This document shows positions 32,427 through 41,823 of a stretch of DNA of 64,000 nucleotides, piece by piece; the stretch's first letter is position 1; the number at the start of each line of letters is the position of its first letter. Origin of the DNA: Deltaproteobacteria bacterium UBA2409 (GTDB lineage Bacteria > Bdellovibrionota_C > UBA2361 > DDRT01); NCBI GenBank assembly GCA_002343185.1, contig DDRT01000022.1, positions 1 through 64,000 of the forward strand, written 5' to 3'. A program made the translations under genes and the position numbers. Under the pieces are notes generated by a model, which saw only the letters and a program-made list of their open reading frames with translations, was not told the DNA's origin and ran no database searches.

Positions 32427-33070
32427 TGCGAGCTATTATAACAGCTTGCAGGATTTGGAATAACGGCGCAGTTCTTGCCATTAGAGGTGATGTATACTCT
32501 AGATGTACCGGCAACTTTCCTTGCAGCAGACGCTATAGAACCACCGCCCTTCTTATCACCGCACCCTGTTGCGCCATAAAATCTTGATGAATATTCTCTC
32601 TCGTTTCTTGCATATACTCCAAGCCTAGAGACAAGCTTGCCATTTGCAGCATATACAGAGATGCAATCCCCACTTGGAGCTGTAGTTCCACGGCGTGTGA
32701 TATAACTGGTGCTATATCTTCTTGGGTCACTTGGAGGAAAATGATTTGAACCAATTGACTTCCAAATTTCACCACCTGCGATTCCTCTAACTTTAGTGCA
32801 AACTGAATTTATTCCGCCTTTATTACTGCTAACAGTAATTTTATGTCTCTCCTTACCGCTTTTATGATTTGTTACCACTCGCTTGTTGTTGCAACTAAAA
32901 GACTTTATTTTCTCTGGAGTCTTTATTGTTTTTGTTGACCCGGATGTTAGGAAAACCTTAAGTCTCTTTCCCTTAACTTTAATTAATGAGTCTTGAAACC
33001 CATCTTTATCAAGGTCACAAGCATATCCAAATGAGGCTAAAGCAATAATACAAAATATAATAGTTCGCAT
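32420..33070 (-). CDS. Exported Cys-rich hypothetical protein
   Basis: 216 residues with signal peptide MRTIIFCIIALASFGYA. The mature N-terminus CDLDKDGFQDSL resembles a D-x-D-x-D-G calcium loop (EF-hand or FG-GAP-like). Eight or more cysteines, including SCNNK, SVCTKV, ATGCGDK, KNCAVIPNPASC and terminal SSQC, suggest disulfides. No known family is apparent. TAGTTT lies 6 nt before the ATG, with TTTCGA 17 nt upstream of it, again a leaderless layout. Followed with a 7-nt overlap by the RlmD-like gene. Confidence 0.68.
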   Translation of the reverse strand: MRTIIFCIIALASFGYACDLDKDGFQDSLIKVKGKRLKVFLTSGSTKTIKTPEKIKSFSCNNKRVVTNHKSGKERHKITVSSNKGGINSVCTKVRGIAGGEIWKSIGSNHFPPSDPRRYSTSYITRRGTTAPSGDCISVYAANGKLVSRLGVYARNEREYSSRFYGATGCGDKKGGGSIASAARKVAGTSRVYITSNGKNCAVIPNPASCYNSSQC

Positions 33071-33108
33071 ACAGGTAAACTAATAAAGATTCTTAAGTTT
33101 CGAAAGAG

Positions 33109-34308
33109 CTATTGAAGAACTTTTTTAATAAGTGACAGTCCGTAAGCCAACTCATCTTTTTCAATAATTAGTGGTGGCGCCACACGCATGGTGCTTTTTC
33201 TTGTGTCTTTAGTGATAACTCCAAGTTTTGCTAACTCTAGGCAATATTGATAGGCATCTCCAAAATCTTTAGAGACTTCAATACCTATCATAAGCCCACG
33301 ACCTCTAACTTCCTTAACTTTCTTGAGATTATAAGACGATAGCTCTTTCATAAACCAATCTCCAAGCTCTTTTGCTCTTTGATGTGGCCTCTCTTCTTTT
33401 ATATAATTAATCACCTCTAGCCCTAAAGCGCACCCTAAAGGATTTCCACCATAGGTGCTTCCGTGAGAGCCAGGTCTAAAAACTTCCATAACATCAGCAG
33501 ATCCAACAACTGCTGAAACAGGAATAATTCCAGCTCCAAGAGCTTTTCCTAGAATATAAATGTCAGGCAAAACACCTTCTGCCTCACAGGCAAAAACCTC
33601 TCCAGTTCTACAGAAACCAGTTTGAACTTCATCTGCTACAAAAAGAATATTTTCTTCAGTGCAGAGCTCCCTAAGTTGTTTTAAGAACCCATCTGGAGGA
33701 ATATTTATTCCACCTTCTCCCTGGATAGGTTCAATAATTATAGCAACTGTGTTTTTTGTTACTGCGCTTTTTACTGCATCAAGATCGCCAAAAGGAACAA
33801 CTTTGAATCCCGGTGTAAACGGACCAAAATTATTCGTGGCCTCCCCAAGTGTTGCAAAGCTGATAATTGTTGTAGTTCTTCCACCAAAATTTCTATCAAA
33901 AACTATAATTTCAGCAGACTCGACCCCCTTTTTTTCATAGCCCCATCTCCTTGCAGCCTTAATGGCTGTCTCAACTGCTTCAGCACCCGTATTCATAGGA
34001 AGAACTACATCAAGTTTACATAGTTCTGCTAAAGCTTTTGAAAAACTCCCTAGCTTGTCATTAAATACTGCGCGCCCTGTCAGGTGTAATTTATCGATCT
34101 GTTTTTTTGCAACTTCAGTAAATCTTTTATTACTGTGACCCCAGTTAAGGGCTGAATAAGAAGATAAGAAATCAAGGTACTTCTTACCCTCAACATCATA
34201 CATCCACACCCCTTCAGCTCTTTCTATAACTACTGGTAATGGATGATAGTTGTGAGCACTATAAGCCTCAGTTAAGGCTACATGCTTCTGGGATTCCATA
34301 ACTCTCAT
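33109..34308 (-). CDS. rocD: Ornithine aminotransferase
   Basis: 399 residues. Converts ornithine and 2-oxoglutarate to glutamate semialdehyde and glutamate. Signatures: YSAHNYHPLPVVIERAEGVW, LPMNTGAEAVETAIKAARRW typical of OAT, EPIQGEGGI, LFVADEVQTGFCRTG and ILGKALGAGIIPVSA with the PLP-binding lysine. Acetylornithine aminotransferase is a related but less fitting option. TAAGAT lies exactly 6 nt before the ATG with no Shine-Dalgarno. Confidence 0.93.
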   Translation of the reverse strand: MRVMESQKHVALTEAYSAHNYHPLPVVIERAEGVWMYDVEGKKYLDFLSSYSALNWGHSNKRFTEVAKKQIDKLHLTGRAVFNDKLGSFSKALAELCKLDVVLPMNTGAEAVETAIKAARRWGYEKKGVESAEIIVFDRNFGGRTTTIISFATLGEATNNFGPFTPGFKVVPFGDLDAVKSAVTKNTVAIIIEPIQGEGGINIPPDGFLKQLRELCTEENILFVADEVQTGFCRTGEVFACEAEGVLPDIYILGKALGAGIIPVSAVVGSADVMEVFRPGSHGSTYGGNPLGCALGLEVINYIKEERPHQRAKELGDWFMKELSSYNLKKVKEVRGRGLMIGIEVSKDFGDAYQYCLELAKLGVITKDTRKSTMRVAPPLIIEKDELAYGLSLIKKVLQ

Positions 34309-34346
34309 TATAGGATCTTAATCGTCTTGCTGCACTAAAAATAACT

Positions 34347-35729
34347 CTACTTGGCTGAGCCTGGGTATCTAGGGAACGGAATTACATCTCTTATATTCTG
34401 CATTCCAGTGACATACATCAAGAATCTCTCAAACCCTAAACCGAATCCAGAGTGAGGCACTGTTCCAAATCTTCTTAGATCCAAGTACCAGGAATACTTA
34501 TTAGGATCCAAATCTTGTGCTTTCATTTTTTGAAGCAGTACATCAAATCGCTCTTCTCTTTGAGAGCCTCCAATAATCTCGCCAAGTCTTGGAACAAGTA
34601 CATCCATAGCTCTAACAGTTTTTTCATCCTCATTTAATCGCATGTAAAATGCTTTTATCTCTTTTGGATAGTTTATTACTGTTACTGGCCCTTTAAAGTG
34701 CTCATCCGTTAAAAACCGTTCATGTTCTGATTGAAGATCAATTCCCCATGAAACAGGAAATTCGAATGATGTCTTAGATTTTTCTAAAATTTTAATAGCC
34801 TCAGTATAGTCTACTGTTTCAAATTTTGACTCGGATACTTTTTGAAGTACTTCTATATGATCATTACTTGTCCATTCTCTTTCTTGAAGAAACCGAAGCT
34901 CTTCATCACAGTTCTTGAGCACATCTTTAATTAGGTAGAGAACAAAGTCTTGAGCAAGCTCCTGATTATCCTTTAGTTCATAAAAAGCCATCTCAGGTTC
35001 AATCATCCAAAACTCAGCTAGATGTCTTGTTGTGTTTGAATTTTCTGCTCTAAACGTCGGGCCAAACGTATAGATCTTTGAGATAGCTGTAGCGTATGCT
35101 TCTCCTTCTAGTTGCCCTGAGACTGTAAGACTTGCCTCTTCACCGAAAAAGTCTTTTGAGTAATCAACTTTTTTATCTGAGGTTAGCGGAACCTTATCAA
35201 GGTCAAAGGTGGTAACCCTGAACATCGCTCCTGCTCCTTCACAATCAGATGTAGAAATAATTGGAGAGGTTAAATAATAAAAATCACGATCTTGAAAATA
35301 CTGGTGAACTGCAAAGGCTGCTCTTGATCTAATTCTTGCAATAGCACCAAAAGTATTTGACCTTGGCCTTAAATGGAGATGTTCTCTTAGAAATTCTAAG
35401 GTATGCCCTTTTTTTTGAAGAGGATAATTTTCAGCGTCAGATTCTCCAATTAGTCTAACTTCTGACGCATGAAATTCATATCTCTGACCTTTAGCAGGTG
35501 AATCCTTCATCTCACCGAGGACGATTACAGAAGCTCCGGTGGTAATTTTAGCTGCAACTTCCTGATACCCTTTAGTCTCAGGAGCTATTACAACCTGAAG
35601 CCCTTTAATCGAGGTACCATCATTTAAATCAAAAAATGAAACACTTTTAGATTGTCTGTGGGTTCGAACCCAACCTCTAACCATGTTTATTTTAGGTAGT
35701 TCAGGTGCATTTATTAGATTTTTAATCAT
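34347..35729 (-). CDS. asnS: Asparaginyl-tRNA synthetase
   Basis: 460 residues. OB-fold anticodon-binding domain (VRGWVRTHRQSKSVSFFDLN), motif 2 (TFGPTFRAENSNTTRHLAEFW) and motif 3 (GFGLGFERFLMYVTG) of class IIb synthetases. GAGAMFRVTTFD and AFYMRLNEDEKTVRAMD match AsnRS rather than AspRS. Its presence means Asn-tRNA can be charged directly. The rocD gene lies 38 nt downstream on the same strand but has its own promoter-like element. Confidence 0.96.
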   Translation of the reverse strand: MIKNLINAPELPKINMVRGWVRTHRQSKSVSFFDLNDGTSIKGLQVVIAPETKGYQEVAAKITTGASVIVLGEMKDSPAKGQRYEFHASEVRLIGESDAENYPLQKKGHTLEFLREHLHLRPRSNTFGAIARIRSRAAFAVHQYFQDRDFYYLTSPIISTSDCEGAGAMFRVTTFDLDKVPLTSDKKVDYSKDFFGEEASLTVSGQLEGEAYATAISKIYTFGPTFRAENSNTTRHLAEFWMIEPEMAFYELKDNQELAQDFVLYLIKDVLKNCDEELRFLQEREWTSNDHIEVLQKVSESKFETVDYTEAIKILEKSKTSFEFPVSWGIDLQSEHERFLTDEHFKGPVTVINYPKEIKAFYMRLNEDEKTVRAMDVLVPRLGEIIGGSQREERFDVLLQKMKAQDLDPNKYSWYLDLRRFGTVPHSGFGLGFERFLMYVTGMQNIRDVIPFPRYPGSAK

Positions 35730-35813
35730 TGAACATAGAGCTTATCAGTTAGAACCCTCGATTTGAAGATCTCTACCGCTTTTTCGTTTGCCGTGCTACC
35801 AATAGGGTTCAAA

Positions 35814-36602
35814 ATGGCAAAGAAAAAGCTCTCAAATCTCCATAAGTTCTTCGTCGTTGCAGGTGTGTTAATAGTTGCCCAGGTGATTTTCGTGTTTTTA
35901 TATGCGGGAGATGCCTCTTATGAGACCCCTAAGGATGCAATTCAAGCTCAGGCTAAAAATTTAGATCCTAAAAAGCAGATTACTATAGCAATTTTAGATT
36001 ATAAAAAGCGTCGTGGTGAACTTCCAAAATCTCTTCAGTCCTTAGTTCCTCAATATTTTGATTCTATCCCAAATGATCCTGAAACCAAGAAGCCTTATAC
36101 ATATTCAGTTGAAGGGAAAAAATTCTTTATTGGTGAGAAAAGATCATCAACTGTTGTTGGTCCTGATGGTTCCCAACCAATTCAAAATGCACTAGAAGTT
36201 ATTAATGCTGATGCGATAAATGCAAGACCTCCTTATGATCCTGAAGGTAAAAGAGATCCTTTCAGACCATTTGACCCAGAACCAGCAAAGGGTGTCGACT
36301 TAGACAAAGCACCTCTTGAACTATACTCACTTGATGATTTAAGGGTCACAGCCGTCGTTGAAGTAGATGGAGAACCTGCTGCAAATATTCAGGTACCGAC
36401 AGGTGGAGGTTATTTGATTAAAAAGGGAACTAAGATCGGTCAAAATAGTGGTGAAGTTATTGAGATTCTTTCTGACAGGATAATTGTCCTTGAGACATCG
36501 TCAGATTTCAGTGGTGATGAGAAAACCAGGCAAAGAGAGCTCGTTATCAACCGATCAGCAGTAGGATCTAATAAACAAATTCCGGTCAGGGAAAAGCGAT
36601 AA
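35814..36602 (+). CDS. PilP-like protein with pseudopilin-like N-terminal region
   Basis: 262 residues from the ATG chosen (MAKKKLSNLHKFF); a TTG 17 codons earlier would place extra residues before the membrane anchor. One membrane helix (FVVAGVLIVAQVIFVFLYAG) is followed by ITIAILDYKKRRGELPKSLQ with IPNDPETKKPYTYSVEG, like the C-terminal part of GspG-type pseudopilins. The C-terminus (RDPFRPFD, APLELYSLDDLRVTAVVEVD, GGYLIKKGTKIGQNSGEV) is a PilP HR domain, which links the PilMNO inner complex to the PilQ secretin. No pilMNOQ genes are adjacent, so this is an orphan copy. Confidence 0.75.
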   Translation: MAKKKLSNLHKFFVVAGVLIVAQVIFVFLYAGDASYETPKDAIQAQAKNLDPKKQITIAILDYKKRRGELPKSLQSLVPQYFDSIPNDPETKKPYTYSVEGKKFFIGEKRSSTVVGPDGSQPIQNALEVINADAINARPPYDPEGKRDPFRPFDPEPAKGVDLDKAPLELYSLDDLRVTAVVEVDGEPAANIQVPTGGGYLIKKGTKIGQNSGEVIEILSDRIIVLETSSDFSGDEKTRQRELVINRSAVGSNKQIPVREKR

Positions 36603-36621
36603 ATTGGTGGGTGGCAACTAA

Positions 36622-36655
36622 CTTGGGGGTCAGGCCTCCCGGCCTGACCCCCAAG
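36622..36655. repeat. Minimal palindrome of the GGGGGTCAGGCC family
   Basis: CTTGGGGGTCAGGCC-TCCC-GGCCTGACCCCCAAG: a perfect 15-bp stem with a 4-nt loop between convergent genes. An almost identical unit is at 57048. Likely a bidirectional terminator-like hairpin. Confidence 0.9.
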
Positions 36656-36659
36656 AAAC

Positions 36660-38132
36660 CTAACCACCAGCCATTAACCTATCCAAATTCCTAAAACTTA
36701 GTGCTTCTAACAGATGTGATTCTCCTACACTCTCTGAACCATCCCAATCAGCAATCGTTCTTGAAACTCTCAGAACTCTTACGATTCCTCTCATTGTTAG
36801 ATTAGTTTTCTTTAGAATAGCAGATAGTTTTTGATTGCTATTTAAGGTTGATAGCATCTCTTTTGAAGCTAAATTAGCATTTAATACTCCAGAGCGTTTT
36901 AATTGCTGCTCTCTTATATCAATTATTTTCTCAAGTAGTATCTCCTCATCGTCAACTTCCGAAATATATGGATCTACTCTCTCGACAGACACTTGAAGAT
37001 CAAATCTATCAAGCATAGGTCCTGAAACTTTGTTTAGATATTTCTGGATCGAACTTTTTGAACAGCTACATCTAGGATCACCAAAGTAACCACACGGACA
37101 TGGATTCATTGCAGCAATTAACTGAAAATTCGCGGGATATCTTTCTTTGCCTCTTACTCTTGAGATCTCGACATATCCTGCTTCTAGTGGAGCTCTTAAC
37201 GCTTCAAGAGCGCTTCGTTTGAATTCAGGAAACTCATCGAGAAAAAGCACGCCTCTATGAGCCAGGGTAATTTCTCCAGGCTTAGGGGGACTTCCTCCTC
37301 CTATTAAACCAGCATCACTTACTGAGTGGTGGGGAGATCTAAATGGAGGTAGTACGCTAAGATCTTTTGAACCTCGTGATAAACTTTTTAAAAATAAAAC
37401 TTCATACTGTTCTTCCTCACTAAGTGGTGGAAGTAGGTGTGGAACTCTAGAAGCAAGAAGACTCTTCCCACACCCTGGTGGTCCAACCATTAAGAAGTGA
37501 TGTCCACCTGCGACAGCAAGTGTTAGAGCTCTTTTAACTTTTTCCTGACCAACAATACCGCTAAAAGGCTTTAGTTGTCTTTTTGATTCAACTTTGTTTT
37601 GAATATTTAATTTAAGACTTTTATGATCCTTTAATGAACCAACCAACTGCGCTAGGGAATCTGTGCCCCAGTAACAAAAATTATCTCTATTAATAAGATC
37701 ATTTTCATTTTCTTTTGGAAGCACTACCCCACTGAAACCTTTTTTTTCAGCGCCGAGGCTCAACGCTAAAATTCCTGAGACTCCCCGCACTTTTCCATCA
37801 AGTGATAGCTCACCAAAAACTGCTCTATCCTGAGGGATGGGAGATATTTCATTTGTTGCAACTAAAACAGCTAGTGCTATTGGAAGATCGAACCCAGTGC
37901 CCTCTTTTTTTACTTCAGCCGGTGCTAGATTAACTGTGATATAATTTGGAAGCTTCACTCCCAAAGCATGAAGAGCCGAAAGTACCCTTTCTTTTGCTTC
38001 TCTAATAGCTGTATCAGCTAATCCTACAATTACGAATCTTGCGCTTTCTGCATTTGATGCAGTTACCTCGACTGTTACTGGGATAAACTCCATCCCCTGA
38101 AGCACCCCTGATATGACCCTACCAACCCTCAC
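36660..38132 (-). CDS. comM: ComM/YifB-type Mg-chelatase-like AAA+ protein
   Basis: 490 residues. The N-terminal Lon-like domain (VEVTASNAESARFVIVGLAD, REAKERVLSALHALG) precedes the Mg-chelatase AAA+ core: Walker A VGPPGCGKSLLASRV, LFLDEFPEF and the AMNPCPCGYFGDP motif with cysteines. ComM is a branch-migration helicase helping integrate DNA in natural transformation. GTG start, with TAGACT 4 nt upstream. Together with the PilP-like neighbour this hints at pilus/competence functions. Confidence 0.93.
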   Translation of the reverse strand: MRVGRVISGVLQGMEFIPVTVEVTASNAESARFVIVGLADTAIREAKERVLSALHALGVKLPNYITVNLAPAEVKKEGTGFDLPIALAVLVATNEISPIPQDRAVFGELSLDGKVRGVSGILALSLGAEKKGFSGVVLPKENENDLINRDNFCYWGTDSLAQLVGSLKDHKSLKLNIQNKVESKRQLKPFSGIVGQEKVKRALTLAVAGGHHFLMVGPPGCGKSLLASRVPHLLPPLSEEEQYEVLFLKSLSRGSKDLSVLPPFRSPHHSVSDAGLIGGGSPPKPGEITLAHRGVLFLDEFPEFKRSALEALRAPLEAGYVEISRVRGKERYPANFQLIAAMNPCPCGYFGDPRCSCSKSSIQKYLNKVSGPMLDRFDLQVSVERVDPYISEVDDEEILLEKIIDIREQQLKRSGVLNANLASKEMLSTLNSNQKLSAILKKTNLTMRGIVRVLRVSRTIADWDGSESVGESHLLEALSFRNLDRLMAGG

Positions 38133-38257
38133 TATTAGTCTATCGGACTATCAGTAAAAAAGTTTCCTTGGCACCGATTTCGCATGATATTGCTCTGAGC
38201 GGATAGAAAGTGGTTTTTTCTGCCGCTCCCCTGGCTTATGCCTGGAAGATTTTTCCT

Positions 38258-39010
38258 ATGGATGCAACTGACTCAAATGACCTATGGAAGTTTATACCGC
38301 CTGAAGAGAAGGTGCATGCCTTGACGAAATCCCAATCATCAGGGTTTTCTGCATCACTTTTTGCGATTGCTGTGGCAGCAACATTAGCAGTTGGACTACA
38401 AGAGGTTTGGTTATTTTATGGATCGTTGATAATTTCCCCATTAATTTATCAACTAGCGGCCGGAAGATCATGGAGAAAACTAAAGCCAAAAATGATGCTC
38501 GAATATCTTGCTGCTCGATCTGCTGCAAGAAGATATGCATTCTCAGTTAAAGGTGAAGAGCTAACTATTAAACTCATGTTTCGAGGCACCGTATCTGAAG
38601 AGTTTAAAAGGGATGAATTAAATCAGGCTCTAGAAGATAGTGTCTTCGGTAACAAAGAAGCTGCTGTTTGGATCTCACTGTTCCCTGATTCTGTAATTCT
38701 AATGCAAGAACAACCAGGTGGAGCAATGATAAGATTCGGTCACCTTATAAACGATAAGCTCGAGGTATCTTCTACCTCCGATGGTTACGATAATGATCTG
38801 GAGGTCATTCTTTCAAGTAACGACATCAAGAGGCCTACTGATAAAAGATATAAGATCAAAAGTGATTCTCCGGCAGCATTAACTGTATTCCTAAAAAGAC
38901 TTGAGGAATATAAATCAAAGCAGAAAGAATCTTTTGGCAAAACAGTCGCGCTACCTCTACCTTCAGCTGTTGCGGATGACGATGATGATGATTTTGTAAG
39001 CAATTTTTAG
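38258..39010 (+). CDS. Hypothetical protein with two membrane helices
   Basis: ~250 residues. Two hydrophobic segments (SASLFAIAVAATLAVGLQEV and FYGSLIISPLIYQLAAG) lie near the N-terminus, then a cytoplasmic domain with LTIKLMFRGTVSEEFKRD, AVWISLFPDSVILMQEQPGG and a PAALTVFLKRLEEY helix, ending in a run of six Asp. The fold of the C-terminal half is not one I recognise. A GTG 16 codons upstream keeps the frame open (MVFSAAPLAYAWKIFP), and the choice between the two starts is uncertain. It is divergent from comM. Confidence 0.62.
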   Translation: MDATDSNDLWKFIPPEEKVHALTKSQSSGFSASLFAIAVAATLAVGLQEVWLFYGSLIISPLIYQLAAGRSWRKLKPKMMLEYLAARSAARRYAFSVKGEELTIKLMFRGTVSEEFKRDELNQALEDSVFGNKEAAVWISLFPDSVILMQEQPGGAMIRFGHLINDKLEVSSTSDGYDNDLEVILSSNDIKRPTDKRYKIKSDSPAALTVFLKRLEEYKSKQKESFGKTVALPLPSAVADDDDDDFVSNF

Positions 39011-39045
39011 TTTTCCAAAAACTTTAATTGATATACCTTACCCTG

Positions 39046-39870
39046 GTGAGAATATTTGCAGTTCTTCTCTTAGCAGGCACCCTAAATGCTGAAAATCTGT
39101 TCCAGATTCAGGGTGCAAATTTTATTGAGCTATCTTCCTGTAGATTTAAACTAACTACATCGTTTGATACTGATAGTTTTAGTCTTAAAGATCCAAATAG
39201 GTTTGTTGTAGATATCCTTGGAGCCAAAATTAAAAAGAACGATAATATTGAAGTTGAAAGTGAGTGTATCACTGGGGTCAGAGTTGGCACTCATCCAAAG
39301 TTTGTAAGATTAGTTTTTGATCTAAAAGATAACGTTATTGGCGAATTCAATAATGGAGAGATTCTTCTATACAATCCCCAAAAAGCTTTAATATCAACAT
39401 TGCCTCCACCAACTCTACCATCTCCGACATTACCTCCACCGACTCCTCTACCGTCTCCGACATTACCTCCAGCAACAAACACTCAACCAATTCCAACACT
39501 ACTTCCCACTCAAGCTGTGCCAACTTCAACTCCAACCGTTCATACACCAACAAAATCTCTAGTCGGAAAAGAGAAAGTATTAACAAAGATAGAATTCTTA
39601 GCTCATGGAGCCAGAGTTACCTTTTCATCAGAGATCTCTTTTAAACAGAGTAAAGGTGGTGTTGAAGTATTTAAGATACATATACCAGGCGCATCTTTAG
39701 GAAGTGAAAAGGTGCGGCATCCATTTTTTGCACCGCAAGACATACCAGGAATTGTAAGTATCGTTCCGATTGAAGCTTCTGACGGGGTGACACTTGAAAT
39801 AATCGTAGAAAGAAACACTCAAGTTTTTGCTTATAGAGATGGGAATCACTTAGAGATTAGGAAAGGATAG
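39046..39870 (+). CDS. Exported double-AMIN-domain protein
   Basis: ~274 residues. The GTG before RIFAVLLLAGTLNA gives a clean signal peptide; the longer frame starts six codons earlier with TTG. An AMIN-like domain (FKLTTSFDTDSFSLKDPNRF, GVRVGTHPKFVRLVFDL) is joined by a Pro-rich linker (residues ~120-180, LPPPTLPSPTLPPPTPLPSP) to a second AMIN-like domain (ARVTFSSEISFKQSKGG, FKIHIPGASLG). AMIN domains bind peptidoglycan and occur at the N-terminus of PilQ and AmiC; no secretin or amidase domain follows here. TATACC lies 8 nt before the GTG. Confidence 0.78.
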   Translation: MRIFAVLLLAGTLNAENLFQIQGANFIELSSCRFKLTTSFDTDSFSLKDPNRFVVDILGAKIKKNDNIEVESECITGVRVGTHPKFVRLVFDLKDNVIGEFNNGEILLYNPQKALISTLPPPTLPSPTLPPPTPLPSPTLPPATNTQPIPTLLPTQAVPTSTPTVHTPTKSLVGKEKVLTKIEFLAHGARVTFSSEISFKQSKGGVEVFKIHIPGASLGSEKVRHPFFAPQDIPGIVSIVPIEASDGVTLEIIVERNTQVFAYRDGNHLEIRKG

Positions 39871-39872
39871 TG

Positions 39873-40004
39873 TGGGGGTCTCAGTCTAGTCCTTGCCTGG
39901 TCAGGCCTCCCGGCCTGACCCCCGTTTTTCCTCCCGGCCTGACCCCCGTTTTTCTGCTTCGTCTGCTTGCGCAGACGAGAGATCCTTCCAGCCTGACCCC
40001 CAAG
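39873..40004. repeat. Repeated GGCCTGACCCCC units with a GTCTGC hairpin
   Basis: TGCCTGGTCAGGCCTCCC and CGGCCTGACCCCCGTTTTTC are followed by a direct repeat of CTCCCGGCCTGACCCCCGTT, a CGTCTGC-TTGC-GCAGACG hairpin and CAGCCTGACCCCCAAGG. It fills the gap between convergent AMIN and uvrC genes; the T-runs after the GC-rich stems resemble intrinsic terminators. Confidence 0.8.
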
Positions 40005-40007
40005 GAT

Positions 40008-41792
40008 CTATACAAGCGCTTCTTTAACTTTCTTTGCCAAAGACTTCAGCATACGGCCAGCTTTAGCAATATCTTCAACCTCAGAATCTCTGATTCCTTC
40101 AATCGTTCCAAAGGTTGATAACAGTCTTCTTTTCATATCAGGTTTTAGCCCTAATACTGAGTCAAGTTGAGATCTCATGACTCGCTTTTTTCTCTTAGTT
40201 CTGTGGAAGTAAATAGCGAATCTATGAACCTCATCTCGAAGCCTCGTTAATAGTCCAAAAACCTTTGAGCCATCCTTTAATGGAATTGAGTCACTTTTAT
40301 CTTGAAGAAAGACTCTCTCTTGAGATCGATTAATACCATCTAGAGTTCTAGCTTTTGCAATGGAAATAATATCTACCTCAACACCCACTTCTTCTCTAGC
40401 TTTAATTGCCATATCAAGTTGCTGTTTACCTCCATCAATAACAAGAAGATCAGGAAGATCTTGCTTAGAGTGCAATCTTCTTTTTACAACCTCATAAATA
40501 GCGAAAAAATCATTCTGCTCACCTTGATTTGATATAGTATACTTTCTGTACTGATCCTTAACTGGTGATCCATCGATGAAACACACACATGCGCCTACAA
40601 TGTCTGTTCCTTGAAGGTTTGAAATATCTACTGCTTCAATCCTTCTTGGAACCTGCTTTAAGCCAAATAATAGCGATAACTCAGTCGCAGTATCTGAATA
40701 CTCAGCTTCTTTATTAAAGTAAGATTCGAACGACTGTCTGGCATTCAAACTTGCTATCTGAAGTAATCTCTTAGCGCTCCCTTCTTCTGGACTAATAATT
40801 ACTACACTCTCTGATTTAGATCTTAGACCTGCTAATACAATCGACTGATTCTCAAAAACTGTTGACGTTACTACTTCTTGAGGAACCGGTCTTTCATTAT
40901 AAAACTCTGATATTACCCCCTCTAATAATGATTCGTCATCAACTTCAATATCTGAGAGATAGAAAAACTTAGTATCAATAATCCTTCCCCCACTCTCACT
41001 TAGAACACAAACAGCTGCCTCTTCTCTATCACGGTGGACTGCAAAAACATCTCTTCCGGCACCTGAATGCTCTGGAGCTCCTCCAGCATATTTTTCTAAT
41101 GTTTCAATTTTATCTCTTAAACTTGCAGCCTCTTCAAAACGTAGCTCACTGGAAGCTATCTCCATCGCATGAAGAAGATACTCTTTAGTACTTTCAGTCT
41201 CACCCCTTAAAAGCGATATGGCCTGCGTAATCCAAACATCGTAATCAACTTTATTTACAGGCAAACAACAGGGCCCTGCGCATCGTTTAATCTGATATTC
41301 AAGACAAGGTCTTGTTCTGTTAAAAAATACCGAGTTAGTGCAGGTTCTTAACGGGACAACTGTTTTAATAACATTTAATAACGATCTTAAACCTCCGCTG
41401 AAGGTGAATGGGCCAAAATAAAGCGCACCATCAAACTCGGCTTTTCTGACTAATTCTATTCTTGGCCATGGATCATTTCTGTCAATTCGAACGTGATAAA
41501 ATGCCTTATCATCTTTAAGTCTAATGTTATATCTTGGTTTGAAGCGTTGAATAAGATCTCTTTCAAGAACAAATGCTTCTTCTTCAGAGTTTGTAACTAA
41601 AACTTCGATATCATCAAGCTTCTGAACAAGATATCTAATCTGATACCGTCCATCTCCGGCTCCAAGATAGTTTCTTACACGAGCTCTTAAATCTATGGCC
41701 TTACCAACATAAATTACCTCACCTGCTTTGTCCTTCATTATGTAGACTCCAGGTTTTCTTGGGATCGGTTTTGATTTTAAATGATCGAGCAT
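40008..41792 (-). CDS. uvrC: UvrABC system protein C
   Basis: 594 residues. The GIY-YIG nuclease domain (KPGVYIMKDKAGEVIYVGKA, RVRNYLGA) makes the 3' incision; a UVR motif (SSELRFEEAASLRDKIETLE) contacts UvrB; an RNase-H-like domain with VIDGGKQQLD makes the 5' incision; and a terminal helix-hairpin-helix (LLSTFGTIEGIRDSEVEDIA) binds DNA. TATAAA lies 6 nt before the ATG without a Shine-Dalgarno. It follows uvrB on the same strand with a palindromic repeat between them, so each may be transcribed separately. Confidence 0.97.
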   Translation of the reverse strand: MLDHLKSKPIPRKPGVYIMKDKAGEVIYVGKAIDLRARVRNYLGAGDGRYQIRYLVQKLDDIEVLVTNSEEEAFVLERDLIQRFKPRYNIRLKDDKAFYHVRIDRNDPWPRIELVRKAEFDGALYFGPFTFSGGLRSLLNVIKTVVPLRTCTNSVFFNRTRPCLEYQIKRCAGPCCLPVNKVDYDVWITQAISLLRGETESTKEYLLHAMEIASSELRFEEAASLRDKIETLEKYAGGAPEHSGAGRDVFAVHRDREEAAVCVLSESGGRIIDTKFFYLSDIEVDDESLLEGVISEFYNERPVPQEVVTSTVFENQSIVLAGLRSKSESVVIISPEEGSAKRLLQIASLNARQSFESYFNKEAEYSDTATELSLLFGLKQVPRRIEAVDISNLQGTDIVGACVCFIDGSPVKDQYRKYTISNQGEQNDFFAIYEVVKRRLHSKQDLPDLLVIDGGKQQLDMAIKAREEVGVEVDIISIAKARTLDGINRSQERVFLQDKSDSIPLKDGSKVFGLLTRLRDEVHRFAIYFHRTKRKKRVMRSQLDSVLGLKPDMKRRLLSTFGTIEGIRDSEVEDIAKAGRMLKSLAKKVKEALV

Positions 41793-41823
41793 AATTTTTT
41801 TATAAGCTTAGGGAGTCAGTCTA

